A DNA stretch of 21,274 nt from Dunaliella salina (GCA_002284615.2 MU070183.1:1-21274), one strand, 5' to 3'; counted from the first letter of the stretch, positions 1 to 10,110 are shown. Made by a program: numbers and translations. Notes: generated by a model not told the origin, from the letters alone.

Positions 1-229
1 TTCTGATGGTTTCTCTGAGTTATGCTGATATCTTCTGAGTTTATTACGACCTGTGTCGTTACAACAACATGTGCTAACTTCATATCACAAACACGTGTCC
101 AAATTGAAGTTACCCGAACCTACTCATGTTAAGCTTGCTTAGTTAAGACAGGCATTGCACACACAGGCATATTTGGCAGATTTGGAAAAAGATCAGAGGA
201 CTCCCTTATTCCATTAGGTATGTCCACCT

Positions 230-345
230 TCCTACCAACCTACCTACCTGCCTACCTACCTACCTACCTACCTACCTACCAACCTACCTACCTACCTACC
301 TACCTACCTACCTACTGACCTACCTACCTACTGACCTACCTACCC
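230..345. repeat. CCTA tetranucleotide microsatellite
   Basis: About 115 bases of repeated CCTA/CTAC units, interrupted by a few variants (CCAA, CTGCC, CTGACC). It is low-complexity DNA with no coding capacity. Confidence 0.95.
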
Positions 346-923
346 CTAATTAGGTAACCTCTTTTCCAAATATATTCCTCAAATCTAACCACATAAACCA
401 TTGTTTTCCATGAAATACCGTCACCAAAAATTTATGAAAATCGGAGGTCCCCGCATCACTATCCTGGCCTCAGATCGTCCCTGACCCAGAGCTCGACCTT
501 GGGACCATTTTCACTCCCAAAAATGTTTTTTTCATAACTCTTATGATATGATAACATCCTGCGCATATAAAAACAGAAAAGAAGGAGGTCAGATTTTGAC
601 CAATTTAAAATTTGGTACCCTTTTGGCCAGGTTTTCTCAAAGGGAAATAAGGGCTAAATTTTGTATCTCACCAACCACTGGGTCTTTTTACTCCATTTTT
701 TTGCAATGATAATTTTTCAGTACGGAGACTCAAATCACCAAATTTCACTCAATTTGGTGCAGTGGGTGATCGGGTATTGAGTCCTGTTAGTGAAAAGTAG
801 GGTTCACGCCGCGGCATTAATTAAGCACGTGTGCCCCAGCTGGTACCTCTAGAATTATAGTCCTCAAAGGTGTCAGTTGGGGCACACATTTGCAAGGAGC
901 GTGCAAAAAAACACCTGATTTTG
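346..923. other. AT-rich stretch without a recognisable gene
   Basis: No open frame of note and no protein similarity that I can recognise on either strand. A phrase like 'GGCCTCAGAT' occurs near 468 and again in the tandem duplication at 924-1049, so part of this stretch may be an older relative of that repeat. It ends with the hairpin at 829-887. Confidence 0.5.
829..887. repeat. Imperfect inverted repeat (hairpin)
   Basis: Two 20-base arms, 829-848 (starting GTGTGCCCCAGCTGG) and 868-887 (ending TTGGGGCACAC), are imperfect reverse complements with a 19-base loop. It may be a hairpin or the remains of a small inverted-repeat element. No flanking duplication was identified. Confidence 0.6.
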
Positions 924-1049
924 GGCCTCAGATAGCCCCTCTGGAAAATTTTCAAGATTTTTGACCCAACATGGGTGAATTCAGGTGGCCTCAGATAGCC
1001 CCTCTGGAAAATTTTCAAGATTTTTGACCCAACGTGGGTGAATTCAGGT
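924..1049. repeat. 63-bp tandem duplication
   Basis: Two adjacent 63-base units (924-986 and 987-1049), each starting GGCCTCAGATAGCCCC, differ at a single position (CAACATGGG versus CAACGTGGG). The near identity points to a recent duplication. The period is a multiple of three, but no convincing long frame runs through it. Confidence 0.9.
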
Positions 1050-1919
1050 GGGACGTGTGGGTTTGAGGATCTGGTTTCTATTCTGATTCAGTGCTGAAGA
1101 GCTGTCAGTTGTTGTTGAAGTGCGCCCTTGCTGTAGGGCTATGGAAAATTGCAGCTAGCTCTGCCCTGTTTATTTTATTAGTTGGTTCATGGCCCTTTGG
1201 GTTTTATTTCATTTTGGAGAAGATTCGGGTCCAAATCTAAGGGATTGTTGGCAACCTCACGTTAATGGACGCAGCTGACGTAATGGTGCAAGCAAAGTAC
1301 AGTGGCTTTGACGTGCTGGGTCAACTGGACAAAATTCTTTTTCGCGACCCCCATAGCAATTTAACCTGGTCGGTACCAAATTGTTATGGAGATTGCCTAC
1401 ACGTGTTGCACCCAGTTGACGCTGCACACCAACACAACCATATTTCTTTACTTTTGCCGTTACAGCCAAACAGCAAGGGTAGATCTATTTTTCAGTCATT
1501 GTGCAGGTGACAAATGTAGAGGAGTTTATGCCTTTGGGATGAAGAAAGATGCCCCTGCCTGCTGCTTTTTCCTGTATTGGGAAGTTGTGACATTGCCATC
1601 TGTAAATGTAAGGTGTCGCCACTCTGGGATCTTTGGTTGTACGATTGCATTTATGATATCCTTGTTGGTCTGATATTTTTGTTGTCCTCCAACGACTTCT
1701 TTGGAGCCGATTCTATCAGGAATCTGACATTGTAAACCCTCAAGCCAGTGTAGGTTCCTCTAGAAGAGACTCTGCTTTCTTTCATTGTTCCAGATGGCAA
1801 TAAGCTGCAGTTGTCTAATTTTCTTTCCTGTGGAGCCAGTAAAATAAGGTTGGCTTGGGGTGGTTGGAATGCCAAACTTTTTGATAGGGATTTGGCGAGG
1901 ACTGTGGCATGGTCAAGAT
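1050..1919. other. No gene recognised; possible LTR-type edge near 1246
   Basis: Only short frames occur here and none resembles a known protein. At about 1236-1260 a purine-rich stretch (TCTAAGGGA) is followed by TTGTTGGCAACC. This layout resembles a polypurine tract followed by the TG start of a copia-type LTR, but I found no second LTR and no matching CA end, so it is only a suggestion. Confidence 0.3.
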
Positions 1920-2058
1920 AACGCGTGAACCAGCATATGTGCCCTTTAAAGGGATGGACCAAGAAATTTCTTGGTCCATCCCATCTGACTGGGGACGAGC
2001 ATGAAGCGGCAGTAGCAGCAGTCCGGGGTATTGTGTTTGCCACAGACGACAGGGCATG
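1920..2058 (-). repeat. Dispersed segment T, copy 1
   Basis: This piece aligns imperfectly with 6091-6215. Shared landmarks, in order, are GAACCAGC, a CTTGGTCCATC-like phrase, a CATCTGACTGGGGA-like phrase, GCATGAAG and GACAGGGC. Both copies read in the same orientation. On the minus strand both translate to a phrase like HALSSVA. It is probably a decayed piece of a retroelement, possibly of the LINE-B family because copy 2 lies within the LINE-B region. Confidence 0.6.
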
Positions 2059-2145
2059 AAAAAAAAAGGAAAATAAAGTATATGTAGGCCTGAGGCTAAG
2101 TGCATGAAGGGAAGGTCCCCAGCAAGCTAGTAGGGTCAATACCAA
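2059..2145 (-). mobile_element. Short SINE-like insertion (about 87 bp)
   Basis: On the minus strand it ends with the 3' tail seen in other short elements of this window: a GGGGACCTTCCCTTCATGCA-like block, a small potential stem-loop (TAGCC-TCA-GGCCTA) and a T-rich tail. The 8-base sequence AGGGCATG flanks it (2051-2058 and 2146-2153), as expected for a target-site duplication. The related segment near 6190-6215 seems to lack the insert. It is non-coding. Confidence 0.5.
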
Positions 2146-2200
2146 AGGGCATGCCACTGATGTAGCCTGCTCTGCTGTGAGGGCCCTCCACTTGAGGGAG

Positions 2201-2545
2201 CACGTCTTTTAGGCATGTCCACATGTTTAGGCGGCTGTGGACCTGCCTCTGAACACTCCCAAGCTTCCCATGCATGTGTGTGGTTGCTCGTTTCCCCTTG
2301 CACTGGTATCAACACTCATGTTTGATGGGTTGCTTGTCTATGTGCCTTGAATGCAATGCTTCAGCTTCGGTATTGCAATTCTCATGTGAAGGACCATAGT
2401 ATGAATTTTTTCCATGAGGGGCTGAAATACTTTGTTGCTTGCCAAGCGGCGCAATCCCCCTTGGCCAACTCTCTAACGCCTGTACCTCCGTTTCTTGCTA
2501 TAGATCAATTTCTTAACTTGGCTGCTAGGCTCTCCTTGTAGAGCT
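2201..2545. other. No gene recognised
   Basis: A short open frame at 2347-2541 (+, 64 codons) has no recognisable similarity. The stretch may belong to the 5' part of LINE-A downstream, but I see no endonuclease motifs. Confidence 0.4.
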
Positions 2546-4453
2546 TTGGACCTTGTGCCTACTCGTTTTCCTGTCTTGGTGCTTAGGAGCTGCGCCTATG
2601 CGATTCCTCAAATGACAGGCAGTCAAATATGTCACACCTATCTCCAGCTCTGCCAAGAACATCTCAAGACGGATTTAAGGAGACCTATGAGCAATTCTGC
2701 CGTGCGGTTTTCAGGAACTCTGTGTGGAGTAGCACAGCACGTTTCTTGTATGAACCCTACCTCTTCACCTGGGTTTGACTCAATTTTCCCGGCTTTTCTG
2801 ATGCATGCATGCACTAAGGAGGCAAGAGAGTGGCTGAGTTATCCAACAAACCAATGTGCTGACCCCTGTTGTTTCCAAGCTCTTTCACATGCTTGTTCAA
2901 AATGCTACCATTCCAGCCAAACTTAGTCCTCTCTATGTTAAAGGCTCCATTGCTTATGCATGCAATTAATGCGTGCTTGCAGTCAGTGGGACTTTTTACC
3001 GACTTTATGGTAATGTTCTCCATACCCTGCTGCAAGACTGGGGCGCATAAACCCATAAAATTCCAGATTCACAGTTTGGAGTCTTCCCAGGACACAGTGC
3101 TCTGCATCTTCTCTTCAAATTGGGCATTTGAAGTATGCTGCTTAAACTTTAACATCATGGCTCTCCACGTATGTGTGCTGCTTTTATAGGCTCCTTAACA
3201 TGTTGTTGTACAGGCAGGCTTGGTGCTCCCTAATCACTTCCTTGACGTCCTCGAGGGGGTTCTGGCACATGGGGTTTGGCCTGGTGGGTCAGACCCACAA
3301 ATAGTGTCAAACAAGGTTGCCCTTTGTCTCCATTGCACTTTTCAGTCTACCTCAATGACATCAATGACATTGCTGAGGGTATCGATGGAGCTTGTACTGG
3401 CACGTCTGATCTCTTTGTCTCCCTCACCCCCAAAATGCTCTTGACCTTTGCCTGACTTACAATTCCTTACAGTGACTACAGTGACTACAATTCCCTACAG
3501 TGTCTGCAGACCATGTTGAACTGCCTCAAAACACACTTATGCAGGAAATTCTTTCAAACCCAATTCGCAGAAGTCCGTGATTGTTCGCTTCACTCCAGAA
3601 CAAACAGCCTACCTCCTTTCTTTTACAACAATCCGCAGCTGTTGCACTCAGACACTTTCAAGTGCCTGGAGATGATGTTTGCCAAACACATCGTGCTTCA
3701 GCAATAATGCCGCTGAGGAGGCCCTTAAGCCTTGCTTTGCAGGCATGGCTTGCGTACGTGCACTTGCACATCAACACCAAGTAATACATTGCCTCCATGC
3801 ATACTTATGGCTCTTCAAGACATACACCATCCCTGCTGGAGTGAATACTAGTCCGATTTGAGCCACTTGAACGGGGGCAGATAGACAACTCAGAAATGGC
3901 TTTTGAGGTTGTGTGTTCAGATCCATGCTAGGTGTCAGAACCTCAACACCTTCTTGGAGTGTACTGCAAGAAGGAGGGATAGAGCCCATTCAGTCTTCTG
4001 TTCAGAGCCTGTGCATGCCTGTACAATTCTCTCACTCACTGCAACAGTTCTCTTCTTCACAAGTTTTTCTATGTGGACATCTCCCTCTTGCTGGACTTCT
4101 CACACTCTGTTTGGTACGAATGGGTTTGTGCTCAAGTGTTTCAACAGAAAATCCGCACCGGCCATCTGAGTCATTTTTTTTTAATCTCAGGGCACGACAT
4201 TTAGCTTACTGGAGGCAAATTTTCCAATTATCACTTCCACAGTGTCAACAACAAAAAATTTACTTGTCATCTCTGGTGCCCTCCCAACTCAAAGAGCACA
4301 TGTGACATATGCCCATGCACTGCCTACATACGTATACCTGGATTTGCCTATACACATCGCCCGCAGCTTGGTCCGATTTTGACTTTAAGTCCACATTTTG
4401 AAAGTTGAGCAAGCCACTTGGGATGACACTAGTCCTCTGGCATGTGAAAATGA
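2546..4453 (+). pseudogene. LINE-A: decayed non-LTR retrotransposon (reverse transcriptase)
   Basis: This was the reverse transcriptase polyprotein of a LINE. Reading across frames, 2861-3150 gives the RT finger region (phrases like LAVSGTFYRLYGNVLHTLL and IPDSQFGVFPGHSALH). The stretch 3285-3430 gives VKQGCPLSPLHFSVYLNDI, the classic palm motif. The stretch 3680-3860 gives HAYLWLFKTYTIPAG, and 3910-4300 gives MLGVRTSTPSW and LRARHLAYW, followed by YVYLDLPIHIARSLVRF up to about 4453. Several stops and frame shifts interrupt it. Where the catalytic F/YADD should be, the frame reads MLLTFA and then a stop, so the active site is gone. The 3' end is lost at about 4453, where the oppositely oriented LINE-B tail begins. 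The 5' border is uncertain and the part before 2861 is weakly supported. The family call rests on motif recognition and the clade was not determined. Confidence 0.85.
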
Positions 4454-4585
4454 AAGTAAAAGTCTACACAAGTAAAGTAAAAGTGTACGCCGGACACAGC
4501 CAGCATGCATTCAGGAAAAGCCCAACAGTCACCGCTGACACTAACAGTGAGACCCACCAACGGAAGCAAGCTATGAGCAGCCAAG
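4454..4585 (-). mobile_element. LINE-B 3' untranslated region and tail
   Basis: Read on the minus strand, this follows the LINE-B C-terminal frame. It contains a CTGTTGGGCTTTTCC block, then a stem-loop (GCTGG, loop CTGTGT, CCGGC) and a T-rich tail built of TTTTACTTT-like units. A copy of the same end, about 85% alike by eye over some 80 bases, sits on the plus strand at 16760-16860. The tail abuts the broken end of LINE-A, so LINE-B DNA joins LINE-A in antisense at this point. Confidence 0.75.
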
Positions 4586-4662
4586 CTAAAGTGGTTCCAC
4601 CAGGTTGTCAGCCATCCGTCCAGCTGTGCACCTCCTGCTCCTGCGAGCAACTGGTCCAGTAG

Positions 4663-4692
4663 CCCCCCCCCCCCCCCCCCCCCCCCCCCCCC
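4663..4692. repeat. C30 homopolymer (G30 on minus)
   Basis: Thirty uninterrupted C residues. On the minus strand they lie inside the LINE-B frame and encode polyglycine whatever the frame. Such a G tract can form a quadruplex, and its exact length is prone to sequencing error. Confidence 0.95.
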
Positions 4693-5001
4693 TTGAGTTG
4701 CTGAAAAGGATGGCATTTTTTGTGCTGTGAATTTTTGCTAAGATCTTAACATTGTGATAGCGGAGTTCTTTTGCAGTTGTGCAGGCTTTGTCTTTGGTTA
4801 GGCCAAATTTGAAGAGGGGATCAAAAGTGTAGGGATTGAAAATAGCAGCAACTCCAATTAGTATTGTGTGTAATGTGCGGTGTCTGCCCCGGAGAGGTTT
4901 TTTGTGCAAGCTCTCGATGGTGTTTTTGTGTTGATTTTGCTCAGTGAGGAGAGTCTGTTCAGGCTTGGTGACAAAGCAAAATTCAAGCTCAATGAGGTGG
5001 A

Positions 5002-5199
5002 AAAGGAAAAGGAAAAAGAAAAAAGAAAAGCTACGCAGGCAAATCTAATCCCCAAGCACCATGGGTAGGAACACCTTTGGTGCGGACACCGTATTGAACC
5101 CCCCCACAAATTTGAAACCACGACCTTCACGTCCCATTTGGGGATAATGTTCCATTTGACCACATCAGGCTCCCACCACAGTACAGCATGTGGTACAGT
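5002..5199 (-). mobile_element. tRNA-related SINE inserted in LINE-B
   Basis: Read on the minus strand from 5199, it has a box-A-like TGGTCAAATGG (5152-5162). About 32 bases further is a box-B-like GGTTTCAAATT (5109-5119), preceded by GGTCGT as in a tRNA variable and T arm. Its 3' end reads TTTGCCTGCGTAGC followed by a long T/C tail, the ending shared with the elements at 9149 and 11522. GGTGGA occurs at both edges (4996-5001 and 5200-5205), a likely target duplication. Translated LINE-B sequence stops at one edge and resumes in order at the other, which supports an insertion. The promoter boxes are degenerate. Confidence 0.7.
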
Positions 5200-6090
5200 G
5201 GTGGATATTTCTGTATCTGGCCCAGAGTCTAAGAATCATGTCTTGCAGATGATGCATGGAGTCTCTGCCTTCAAGGAGCAGGACTACAATACCGTCAGGG
5301 CAACTGAGTTGTGTATCTGGTGCTTGTCTAGATGAAACAGCCAATGTGGAATGTTTTGTTGGATGCTATTTGGAATTTCCATCTCCAAGAGGCATAGCCT
5401 TTCTGAATTGCACGCATCCAAAGTGATGACGTAAGTTCCATAATTTCCTTTGCTAAGTGCTTGATGGTGTCAATTTATGTTCATTCTATTTTTCGGTGGG
5501 TGCGTGCATCTGAGTAGTGTATCGGGAGTATGGTATGGGAGGTGCTATCAAGTGCACCACATAGAGAGCAGAGAGCGGGCCCAGGGTGGTTATTGAAGAG
5601 TCCGTTATGCTTGCCATTGTACAAGGTGTCTGTTTGATACTTGAGGACATTGGTCTATTCTTTGAGGGTCACACCTTTCATATGCAAGAAAGCATTACTG
5701 GTCTTGGAATTAAAGTGGGGTGAGCGTTGGACATCTGAGCAGGTTTTGACAATTTCCATAGGGGTGGACATTCCATAGGGGTGGAATCGGGCTCTGACGA
5801 GCCCGCCAGAAATCAAGGAAAATACTATGAAGGAGGTCTGACAGCTCACAAAGGCTCAGCTCACAACACTGTGGAGACAAATATGTGATTTGTCCACCCC
5901 TCATCATAAGTCAGGCACAATAAGTCAGATGATAGCAGTTCCACCAACAGCTATAGTTAACTCCACACAGGCATTGGCATAAGTAAGAGGAATGATGCAC
6001 AGGAGGGGAGTCATGACTATATGCTCAGGTCGGGAGGATGATTCCAAAGTACACTGCTATGCTCACAGCACGCCTACGAGCACATGCAGG

Positions 6091-6215
6091 ACACAGGGGT
6101 ATGTGAGAACCAGCGCACATATCCTTTCTTAGTCCATCTTATCTGGCTGGGGAGGAACATGAAGGCTACAGTTGGGGTAGTTGTGCTAGCAACTGAAGAC
6201 AGGGCGTGCATGACT
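6091..6215 (-). repeat. Dispersed segment T, copy 2
   Basis: Aligned in the same orientation with 1920-2058. It lacks the short element present in copy 1. It lies between segment S copy B and the LINE-B C-terminal domain, so it is probably LINE-B material. No intact frame. Confidence 0.55.
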
Positions 6216-6329
6216 AGGAAGTAAATAAATTTGTCGTCAGCAGCAGGGTGGCAGAAGGAGAAGCCTAAGAACTTAGTTCCAAACATATCAGTGTTGGCCC
6301 CAAAAACCCTGTCTCGAGCCTAAAGGCTC

Positions 6330-6975
6330 CAGTATGCCTTAAAGTGGGTGTAATTGTCAAGGGGGCTCGCAAGCTTTTCTTGTATAACCAGGGCATAGCG
6401 GGTGAGGGCCCTAAGAATGTGCACTGATGTTTGCAAAGAGTTGGATTTTTTTATTGCCTTTTTATTACCAAGGAGTTAAGTGTACCTGCGTAGAAGGCCC
6501 AAAATTTCTTTCCGCTCATCTTGAACAGGGGGGCTGAATGGAGGTGTGCAGACCAGCTTGCCTGGCTGTACTGTATGCTTGAAGCAGAATTTGCAGGCGC
6601 TAAGAGGGGACAATGCCTGCACATTTCCCTTTGGTGTCATAAATGCATGCAGCTTGAGTAGTAAATGCAAGAGGAATTTTTGGTTGTTCATCTTTGTACC
6701 CTTGCTGGATCCCAGCACCATGAGATCCGCCCTTCTTAGCCAGATTTCACACTTGTTATGATGTCTGTCTGGGGGTTGGTAGTTTCTAGGTCAAAGTATG
6801 CTTTGTTGTGCATGGAGTGGCCTTGGGTTGAGATCCAGTGGCTGTTTGGATGCTCAGAGGCTCCCTCAAAAGCTTCCCGAGTTAGATTGTCTGTACAATG
6901 AGGTCAGCAGCTGTTGAGTGTTTTGTAGAGATGCAAGGCTGTCTGTATGGAATTGTTCAAAGGTGACAGACATGC
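6330..6975 (-). repeat. Segment S, copy B
   Basis: This segment aligns with 8860-9810 in the same orientation. Strong landmarks are AAGCTTTTCTTG, GGCTGAATGGAGGTG, AGACCAGCTTGCCTGGCTG, GCAGCTTGAGTAGT and GGAATTTTTGG. On the minus strand one open piece reads HTVQPGKLVCTPPFSPP (6476-6721), so it is likely an eroded retroelement frame. Compared with copy A it lacks the 330-bp insert and carries about 45 extra bases near 6850-6890. Confidence 0.75.
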
Positions 6976-7899
6976 GCTTCAAAATCTGAACTTTTAAGGA
7001 GCATCACAACAGATTCCCTCGTGGGATGCCAGGCAACTTTAATCATTTCTGCTTCTTTTGCACTCTGAGTCCTTCCTTTTTTTGAGAGTTTGTAAAGTTA
7101 ATGCATGAAGGGCAGTCCCAAGTGGACATCTGGCCTGCCTGGATGCGCTGCAATGGGGTGCAGAGGTTGTGATGAAGTAAACATTTCCGGTGATATGTGC
7201 CATGACATTAAGGTATGCCAGTAAAACTATTTTCTTCATTTTCCATGCTTGTGGGAGTCAGATTTGGCAGGTATCATCCTGTATTTGGCTCTTGGGGAAG
7301 GTCTCGAGGTGGACGACCATACAGCCTGACCTTTGCAGAGTTGGCGTAGCTCACTTTTCAGTGATCATTGGTTCCCAATTACCTATTGGGTATTGTGATT
7401 GTGAGTGTATGGGGAAGGTACCTTTCCTTATCCTACTTAGTATTTATGAGTTGAGGATGGCTTGAACTTGAAATCGTACTTGAGGATGGTGTGTCCAGCT
7501 GGGGTGTATGTCATGGGGACCTTCGAGTCCTTTACACCGCTTCTTATGATCCCACAAGTTGTATGCATGATGAAGTCTGTAATCTTAATGGGCGAATTGG
7601 TCTGTGTGACTTCATTGGGGGAAGTGAGGAACCTTGTGGAGTTGTGTTCACTTTTGGGGGGATTTGTGTCTCTTTAGTGTTTTGCGTGTCACACGGTAGC
7701 AAAGGTTTTGCTGGGTTGAAGGTCGTCTTGTTGCAGTGGCTGTCTTGATTGGATGGGATTGACACATGGGAGGGATGGGAGGTCCATGACCACCCTTAGG
7801 ATATATGCTGGGTGAGTAGGTGTAAAGTGGCAAGATTTATTCTTCTGAGTTCTGGTGCTTTGTTGGTGTGGCATCAGTATTTGCACAAGTGTTGCCAAC
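6976..7899 (-). other. Probable LINE-B region downstream of the RT core, decayed
   Basis: On the minus strand this lies just 3' of the RT palm sequence. It contains only short open pieces (7689-7898, 7544-7765) with many interruptions. By position it should be the thumb and linker of LINE-B, but I could not identify firm motifs in it. Confidence 0.4.
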
Positions 7900-8784
7900 A
7901 GTAGTTTAACAGATTCCCACGCAGCTGCGAGCTTTCTTTGCTGTGCAGTTGCAGGTAATTTTTCTTTTTACCACAAATGATGAGGTGTGCCCAATCTGCA
8001 TAGAGGGTAAATTTCTTGCTTGAAGCTGGAGGTTTTGGAATGTTTTCACTAGGCAGATGAGATCGTCAGCAAAGGCTCCACAGCTTGTTGTATTTTTAAC
8101 TTGTTATCGGGATGAGGATGCAGAAGGTGGGCATGGATGTGCGTAGCCTTTGTTACCAACGTGCAGCCAGCGGAGCAGAGGTTTAATGTAGATGAGAAAG
8201 AGGAAGGGACAGAGTGTGTCCCCTTGAATGGTGCCCTTTTCTACAGGAATTTCAGAGGTGAAGTCTCCGAGGAAAGTCTGAATCGTGGGCTTGCGTGGTG
8301 GTAGAAGTTTTTGATAACATCAATCAGTGGGAAATTCCAAATTACGCCAAAAAATCAGCAGCTTGTCATGTTCAGTGGTGTTGAATGCGGAGGTTAATTC
8401 ACAACAAGGACAGGGATATCCTGGTTGGATGTCTTTGTATCTTCTAAAGCCATGATTAAGTTTTATAGTTGCTGTTCCCTTTTGCAGAATCCATCTTGCA
8501 TGCCTTGAATGGCGCCATACTTGTACTTGCTGTATCGTGTCTTTCTTTTTGCATAATCCAGCCTGCATTCTTGATTTGCTCCATCCGTATCTGCATCCCA
8601 CCATGTACAGTTGCATGATACGTTTTGTTTCTTGAATTGTTTCTTGAATCAAGACAACAAACAGTTTTATCCTTTTCATCATGAGCTCCTTCTTTTTTAT
8701 GAACATGCTAGCAGTCAGTCGGTTTGACTGGAGGCCTTCTTCTCCTTGTAACTTTGCTGGCCCTGAAATCCTTAGTTTGAGCAA
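7900..8784 (-). pseudogene. LINE-B reverse transcriptase core (pseudogene)
   Basis: The minus strand carries a non-LTR RT. The upstream open piece (8320-8784) contains LTSAFNTTEHDKLLIFW, matching the palm block with its first catalytic aspartate replaced, then LEFPTD. After a frame shift it continues as VEKGTIQGDTLCPFLFLIYI and LLRWLHVGNKGY, and then after one stop FADDLICLVKTFQNLQLQA. The FADD catalytic pair is intact (8062-8073 on plus). One frame shift and at least one stop (near 8110) inactivate it. It differs clearly from LINE-A, whose palm reads VKQGCPLSPL. The N-terminal endonuclease was not found upstream. Confidence 0.85.
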
Positions 8785-8859
8785 GGGGGGTCCTGCATGC
8801 TGATGATTGGGTGTTTGGGTGTTGTAGCCTAGCAGTCATGCGCTTTGATGATGGCCCCT

Positions 8860-9810
8860 TTCGTGTAAAGCTTTTAATCCTGTGGATTGGGTGTCGTAGT
8901 CATGAGAGCTTGCACGCTTTTCTTGAGTGACCAGTGCATAGCGCACAAGGGCTCCAAGGATATGCATGGTTGTGCTTAACAGTGTACTCTTTTATTCATT
9001 GACTGCCAAAATCCAGAACTCTAAAGGAATTTTCGAAGATGGGATGTGTACCTAGGTAAAGGGTTTAAAATTCCTGTAGCTTCATTTCGAATAGGGGCTG
9101 AATGAAGGTGCGGAGACCAGCTTGCCTGGCTGCACTGTTTGCATGAAGAAAAAAAAAAGAAAAAGAAAAGTCTACGCAAGCCAAAGGCCGCGTGCATTAA
9201 GGGAAGAACCCCTAACAAAAGTTAGAGGCCTCACCAGGAGGCCCTCCACCTAAACTAGACAAAACTAGCCTAGGAGAGAGCAAAGGACAGAACTAATGGG
9301 GATCTGGAGGATTGCTAGCCATGCCCCCGAGCGCTCGGACTCTCCTTCTCCCATCCTCAGCCGTTGCCGTGCGCCCAGCAAACCCCCTCCCAGATGCCCT
9401 CTGAAAGCAAAGTGCATGTCTAGTGTTAATGATGGTGGATGATCTTTGGATGGCATGGTCCCTGAGCTTGGATGCTAGTGAAGCAGGATTTCTAGTGGGT
9501 CAGGGGTGACAAGGCATGCTCATTTGCTTGCAGCTTGAGTAGTGTCAGGAAAAGGAATTTTTGGCTGTTCACCACATCTGTGTTGGATCCTGATGCCATG
9601 AGATCAATTTTTTTTTTTGGCAGATGTCACACCTGTTTGTGAGGAGGATGTCTGCCTGTGGGCTGGTGGTTTCTAAGCCTAAGTATGCCTTGTTGTGAAC
9701 TGGGTTGCCATGTGTCATTGGGCCACAGGGATGTCAGCAACGGGTGAGTGCAGCTGCAGAAAAAAGCACCTTTTTTGTATGAGATTGTTTAAAGCCATGG
9801 ACTCACTCTG
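8860..9810 (-). repeat. Segment S, copy A (interrupted)
   Basis: A diverged copy of 6330-6975, about 2.5 kb away in the same orientation. The match breaks at 9148 and resumes at about 9479, exactly around the inserted short element. Because it lies upstream of the LINE-B RT on the coding strand while copy B lies downstream, at least two LINE-B-related insertions are probably superimposed here. Confidence 0.75.
9149..9478 (-). mobile_element. SINE-like insertion (about 330 bp)
   Basis: On the minus strand it ends with GGGGTTCTTCCCTTAATGCA, then a GGCCTTTGGCTTGCG hairpin, then GTAGACTTTTC and a T/C tail. TGAAG flanks it (9144-9148 and 9479-9483). Segment S copy B has no such sequence at the equivalent point (about 6588), giving an empty-site comparison. 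No clear A/B promoter boxes were seen in its 5' part, so it could be a 5'-altered SINE or a short non-autonomous LINE derivative. Confidence 0.65.
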
Positions 9811-9998
9811 GGAAGATGTGTCTATTTTTGTGCAGCAGAATAAGAGTTCTTTTCCCTACATGATATAGTGATCTTTTGCACAGGCAGCAAACGCGTGTCT
9901 TCACTGAAGGCCCTTTTTCCGAACACCCAACACTGTTGTTTTAAAAAAGCCCCCCGTAGTAATTAGTATGTTTGGAGGTTCCATGCATCAGGATGCAT
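9811..9998. other. No gene recognised
   Basis: A short linker between segment S copy A and the inverted copy of the unclassified repeat. No frame or repeat match was seen. Confidence 0.4.
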
Positions 9999-10110
9999 CT
10001 GTTATAAACTTAAACTAGTTGGAACAGTATCTTCGTGAGAAATTATGAAACTTGCCTGAGATCTTGAGTTCTGGTCCTTTGATTAATATCAAATACACAT
10101 CATGTGTAAC
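9999..10110 (-). repeat. Unclassified repeat R, copy 1 (inverted)
   Basis: The reverse complement matches 10785-10902 and 11093-11199. Shared phrases are TGTGTATTTGA, CAGAACTCAAGATCT, ACTGTTCCAACTA and a common end at ATAACAG. On plus it begins CTGTTATAAACT at 9999. Confidence 0.75.

Larger units (their letters stand above)
4586..5907 (-). pseudogene. LINE-B C-terminal domain, broken by a SINE
   Basis: Minus-strand pieces in family order start at about 5690-5600 with VLKYQTDTLYNGKH. A zinc-finger-like CSLCGALDSTSH follows near 5550, where the last expected cysteine is replaced (HTILPI). Next come IPHWLF and CPDGIVVLL (about 5390-5300). After the SINE at 5002-5199 the frame resumes with LIELEF, LSKINTKTPS, LRGRHRTLHTILIGV, LTKDKA and a polyglycine run encoded by the G30 tract (4663-4692 as C on plus). 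The end, RMADNLVEPL, lies near 4590. This is the C-terminal tail that follows the RT in a LINE polyprotein. Frame shifts and the insertion make it non-functional. The order of blocks is from my memory of algal LINE proteins and should be checked by search. Confidence 0.75.

Noticed and set aside
226..345. CRISPR-like or regular spaced repeat array
   Set aside because: The CCTA tract has no spacers; the other arrays are contiguous minisatellites. No cas-like genes and a clearly eukaryotic context.
1246..1650. Copia-type solo LTR
   Set aside because: A plausible polypurine tract and TG start, but no partner LTR, no matching CA end and no target duplication.
3771..4169. Small independent genes suggested by overlapping 60-130-codon frames
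   Set aside because: They are pieces of the decayed LINE-A reverse transcriptase in shifted frames.
9265..9456. 63-codon minus frame inside the 330-bp element
   Set aside because: No similarity, and it lies inside a non-coding SINE-like insert.
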